Source of the DNA: Phenylobacterium sp.
GTDB taxonomy: Bacteria > Pseudomonadota > Alphaproteobacteria > Caulobacterales > Caulobacteraceae
Direction of reading: 5' to 3'
Length of the DNA stretch: 64,000 bases
NCBI RefSeq assembly: GCF_030679875.1
Contig: NZ_JAUXSP010000032.1
Location: 16,754 to 80,753, forward strand
Shown here: piece after piece, positions 61,439 to 64,000 of the stretch
How the letters are laid out: each line of letters starts with the position of its first letter
How positions within the stretch are numbered: the first letter of the stretch is position 1
Made by a program: the position numbers and the translations under genes
Notes under the pieces: generated by a model
Databases searched by the model: none
Told to the model about the DNA's origin: nothing
Seen by the model: only the letters and a program-made list of their open reading frames with translations

Positions 61439-62378
61439 CCGAGCTTATGGACCCTCACCCATTGCCGTCTTTGCATATCGGCGCCCGACCCATTTGAAAA
61501 ACGCGTTGGCAGCGCTGAAAGCTTGCCCAGAGTTTGCGGCTTCTCCGGTCTTTATCTACATTGATGGCCCTAAGTCTTCAGCTGTCTGGGAAGCGGTTGA
61601 TGAAACGGCTCAGGTGGCCATGGGCTTCGCGGCGAGGAACGTGACCATTGTCCGCCAAGACGCAAACCGGGGCCTCGCTACTTCCATCATTACCGAGGTC
61701 ACTGCGCTCTGTGCGCGGTACGGGCGAGTGATCGTCATGGAGGACGATCTGATTGTTCACCCGGCCACCCTGACTTGGTTGAATATGGGCCTCGACGCTT
61801 ACGCCGATGATCCGCGCGTTATGCAGATCAGCGCCTATCAGTATCTGGTTCCAGAGTTTGAGAGTCGGATCGAGGGAACATTTCAAAGGTTCACCACCAC
61901 GTGGGGTTGGGCAACATGGAAGCGCGCCTGGGATCAGTTTGACGCCAGTGCGACGGGCTGGGAGGCGGTCGCTGAGCCGGGGCCAGCGCAAACTGCGCTG
62001 GACGCCGGTGGGGTTTACCCCTTCTCCAGCATGTTGTTGAAGCAGATGAATGGCCAGCTGGACAGCTGGGGCATCCGTTGGTTCTGGTCGGTGCACAATG
62101 CAGGCGGCCTAGCCATAATGCCGCCACGGACTCTGGTGCGGAATGACGGTATCGCCACGGCGGCAACACACAATTCAATTGGGCCTCTGAAGGCATGGGT
62201 TCAAGGTCGTCCGCCTAAGCCGTGGGAGAAAGAAGGGGCACCTATCCTTCCCGATGAGGTCGCCCTTGTGCCCACGGATGAAGCTGCCTTCCGCCGAGGC
62301 CTGCTGCGCACCCACGCTATGCGTAACCATCGGGTCAAGAAGGTGTTGGCTGGCGTAGGTTGGAAGCGTTTCGCATGA
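61431..62378 (+). CDS. GT-A glycosyltransferase of the GNT-I/HlpA-like type
   Basis: Glycosyltransferase of 315 residues. PIAVFAYRRPTHLKNALAAL, the acidic motif VIVMEDDLIVHP and TTTWGWATWKRAWDQFD are typical of a group related to N-acetylglucosaminyltransferase I. Its GC content is higher than the genes on either side, so the module is a mosaic. ATGA-type overlaps with both neighbours. Confidence 0.85.
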   Translation: MHDRAYGPSPIAVFAYRRPTHLKNALAALKACPEFAASPVFIYIDGPKSSAVWEAVDETAQVAMGFAARNVTIVRQDANRGLATSIITEVTALCARYGRVIVMEDDLIVHPATLTWLNMGLDAYADDPRVMQISAYQYLVPEFESRIEGTFQRFTTTWGWATWKRAWDQFDASATGWEAVAEPGPAQTALDAGGVYPFSSMLLKQMNGQLDSWGIRWFWSVHNAGGLAIMPPRTLVRNDGIATAATHNSIGPLKAWVQGRPPKPWEKEGAPILPDEVALVPTDEAAFRRGLLRTHAMRNHRVKKVLAGVGWKRFA

Positions 62379-63484
62379 CGGCAGATACACCCGTCATTGC
62401 GGTCCTTGGGCCACTTCCTCCTGCGCTAACGGGCGCGGCTGCATGTACGGGCGCATTTGTCGAACGGCTAAGGGCTCGGGGTGCAATCCTTCAAATATAT
62501 CCGCTGCTCGATGGGAGCGGATCACTCCCTTCTCGTTTGACTAGCCGCATCAACTCACTCATCAGCCGCGCATGCGGACTGGTGAAAGCGAAGCCGAACG
62601 CGGTATACTTATCTCTCGAGGGTAATTCGGGGAAATTATTTTCTCTCCCGATAGTTTTGCTGTGCCGTTTGCTTAAAATACCATTGTTTATTCATCATCA
62701 TGCATACAGTTATTTGATGCGGCGCGATTTTATCGTAAGTTTGGTCACGCTGTTTGCGCCGAAAGCATTTCACATTTATCAATGCGAACGAATGGCGCTC
62801 GAGTATGATCGCCAGTATGGTGGACGCCCCCCGCCTAAACTTACTTTGACTAACGCTTTTGTTGTTGCGTCGCCGCCAACTCGGCATAAATACATCAAAA
62901 CTAACTCTATAAATTTGGGTTTTATAAGTGGATCACACCCTGTTGAGAAGGGTTTAATTCGCGCAATTGATGTTGCAGGTCAGATCGCTAATACTTGCGA
63001 AGTAATATTGCATGTAGCCGGGCCACTTCCGCTCGGAATTGCCCGACAGGCACGCCTCATGTCTAAGAATAATGGCGTATTAATGCGCGAATGGGGAACT
63101 ATAGGTGCAGATAAGACGGCGTTTTTTAACTCTATAGAATTTCTACTATTTCCGAGCACTTACATAAATGAGACGCAGGGAATAGTAAACTTGGAGGCAA
63201 TGTCGCACAGCGTGCCGGTTGTTGCCGTTGATAGGTGCTGCGTCTCGAGCACTATACTACCATACGGCGGGATCGTATTTTTAAATCCAAAATCGTTCAA
63301 AGATGACGCGCCTCTATTTATTATAGAAAGCCTTCGAGACAGGAGTTTATACGACTCCGCTCGGCGCCTCGCGCTTAAACAATATCAATTGCAACTAGAT
63401 AGATCGGAGAATGAATTGGATAGCATTATTGGACTTATATTTTCCGCCGCTCAAGGTAACTTGGGCGGAGCTGTGTTTGTTTAG
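62375..63484 (+). CDS. GT4 family glycosyltransferase
   Basis: GT-B glycosyltransferase of 369 residues from MTADTPVIAV (ATGA overlap with the preceding stop). N-terminal VLGPLPPALTGAAACTGAF and IPLFIHHHAYSYLM form the acceptor domain; LGFISGSHPVEKGLIRAI, LHVAGPLP and LFPSTYINETQGIVNLEAMS (with the usual E...E pattern of GT4) form the donor domain. Low GC. Last gene of the plus-strand cluster. Confidence 0.85.
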   Translation: MTADTPVIAVLGPLPPALTGAAACTGAFVERLRARGAILQIYPLLDGSGSLPSRLTSRINSLISRACGLVKAKPNAVYLSLEGNSGKLFSLPIVLLCRLLKIPLFIHHHAYSYLMRRDFIVSLVTLFAPKAFHIYQCERMALEYDRQYGGRPPPKLTLTNAFVVASPPTRHKYIKTNSINLGFISGSHPVEKGLIRAIDVAGQIANTCEVILHVAGPLPLGIARQARLMSKNNGVLMREWGTIGADKTAFFNSIEFLLFPSTYINETQGIVNLEAMSHSVPVVAVDRCCVSSTILPYGGIVFLNPKSFKDDAPLFIIESLRDRSLYDSARRLALKQYQLQLDRSENELDSIIGLIFSAAQGNLGGAVFV

Positions 63485-63646
63485 CTCTTAGAGCGATTAG
63501 GGGTCCTAATAACTCTATGAGAGTTGCTGGGAGCCCCTCCGGTGAGGGCATCCTTGGCGGTTTGAGCTAGCTGGCGATGCTGAGCCCTTAAGTCTGGTCA
63601 TATGGCCAGTCGTATGAGCGCTGGATGAGCCGTTGCTAGCGCATTT
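63485..63646. other. Intergenic region with two small hairpins at the end of the cluster
   Basis: Two adjacent perfect 6-bp hairpins, ATTAGG-GGT-CCTAAT (63496-63510) and AACTCT-ATG-AGAGTT (63511-63525), follow the last plus-strand gene. The remainder up to the convergent dehydrogenase shows no gene. Confidence 0.45.
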
Positions 63647-64000
63647 TCATTGAGCCCGCCCGATGCTCACATAGTCAAACCCCTGGCGACGCACGTCGTC
63701 AGGCCGGTAGATATTGCGCAGGTCAATGAGGATGGGGGTCTTCATGTCGGCCTTGAGCCGGTCGAGATCGAGCGCCCGGAACTGATCCCACTCTGTGATG
63801 ATCACCACCGCGTCGGCGGACCTGGCCGCGGCATAGGGATCGGCGGCGAAATCCACATCCTTCAGCAGATGCCGCGCCTCGGCCTCGCCCTCGGGATCGA
63901 AGGCGCTGATCGTCGCGCCGGCGGCCTGCAGGGCCGGAATGATGTCCAGGCTCGGCGCGTCGCGCATGTCGTCAGTGTTGGGCTTGAAGGTCAGGCCCAG
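63647..64000 (-). CDS. UDP-glucose 6-dehydrogenase, C-terminal part (runs out of window)
   Basis: The last 117 codons of a UDP-glucose/GDP-mannose dehydrogenase; the gene extends beyond the right edge. LGLTFKPNTDDMRDAPS is the signature of the C-terminal domain of UDP-glucose dehydrogenases, followed by AVVIITEWDQFRALDLDRL and LIDLRNIYRPDDVRRQG. It oxidises UDP-glucose to UDP-glucuronate for uronic-acid-containing polysaccharide. High GC again, outside the exchanged module. Confidence 0.92.
   Translation of the reverse strand: MGLTFKPNTDDMRDAPSLDIIPALQAAGATISAFDPEGEAEARHLLKDVDFAADPYAAARSADAVVIITEWDQFRALDLDRLKADMKTPILIDLRNIYRPDDVRRQGFDYVSIGRAQ

Noticed and set aside
63485..63646. The hairpins after the last glycosyltransferase considered as a remnant of an insertion element that delivered the low-GC module.
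   Set aside because: They are short, adjacent and unlike each other, with no transposase fragment; they are recorded only as small hairpins.

Overview
The window is high-GC DNA with dense, overlapping genes and an alphaproteobacterial gene set: DUF3126, a TorF-type putative porin, GTP-dependent PEP carboxykinase, a holdfast-like polysaccharide locus, and a TonB receptor with a long plug region. It most resembles the Caulobacterales (Caulobacter/Phenylobacterium type). That placement is inference from gene content; there is no rRNA gene in the window. I recognised no tRNA, rRNA, CRISPR array, insertion sequence or prophage.

Region 1 (1 to about 21.5 kb) looks like one peptide and amino-acid utilisation locus. 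On the minus strand a TonB-dependent receptor is followed by a five-gene run: imine-reductase-type ornithine cyclodeaminase homologue, APC permease, second cyclodeaminase homologue, and a secreted M61-like peptidase with a PDZ domain. Around it lie a second M61-like peptidase without the PDZ domain, a secreted amidohydrolase, a YceI protein, a fold-type I aminotransferase, two tandem secreted S10 serine carboxypeptidases and a Tat-exported class V PLP enzyme. Two close Lrp/AsnC paralogues (13872 and 19669) sit in it and share the same promoter layout. A VapBC toxin-antitoxin pair and a TIGR02587/TIGR02588 membrane pair separate the two halves.

Region 2 (21.6 to 34.6 kb) is ordinary housekeeping and accessory sequence: TesB-type thioesterase, gamma carbonic anhydrase, PhoH ATPase with an unusual leader hairpin, TetR regulator divergent from a di-iron-type hydrolase, alpha/beta hydrolase, a hybrid histidine kinase with two receivers, DUF3126, CysE, Nudix hydrolase, nitroreductase, QueF, an SDR and a TorF-like porin.

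Region 3 (34.7 to 64 kb) is a surface polysaccharide locus interrupted by PEP carboxykinase and two small genes. It has a membrane-anchored nucleotide-sugar dehydratase, Wza-type export protein, transglutaminase-like lipoprotein, O-antigen ligase/polymerase, an Ala-rich secreted protein, an outer-membrane beta-barrel, a Wzz/BY-kinase, GalE, the initiating sugar-phosphate transferase, CysQ, a reductase-type epimerase, WcaI glycosyltransferase, Gmd and Fcl (GDP-L-fucose), two FkbM methyltransferases, a second polymerase, a Wzx flippase, further glycosyltransferases, a hexapeptide acyltransferase and the end of a UDP-glucose dehydrogenase. From about 56.3 kb to 63.5 kb the base composition falls sharply and then becomes patchy, which suggests an exchangeable strain-specific glycan module joined to a conserved export core.
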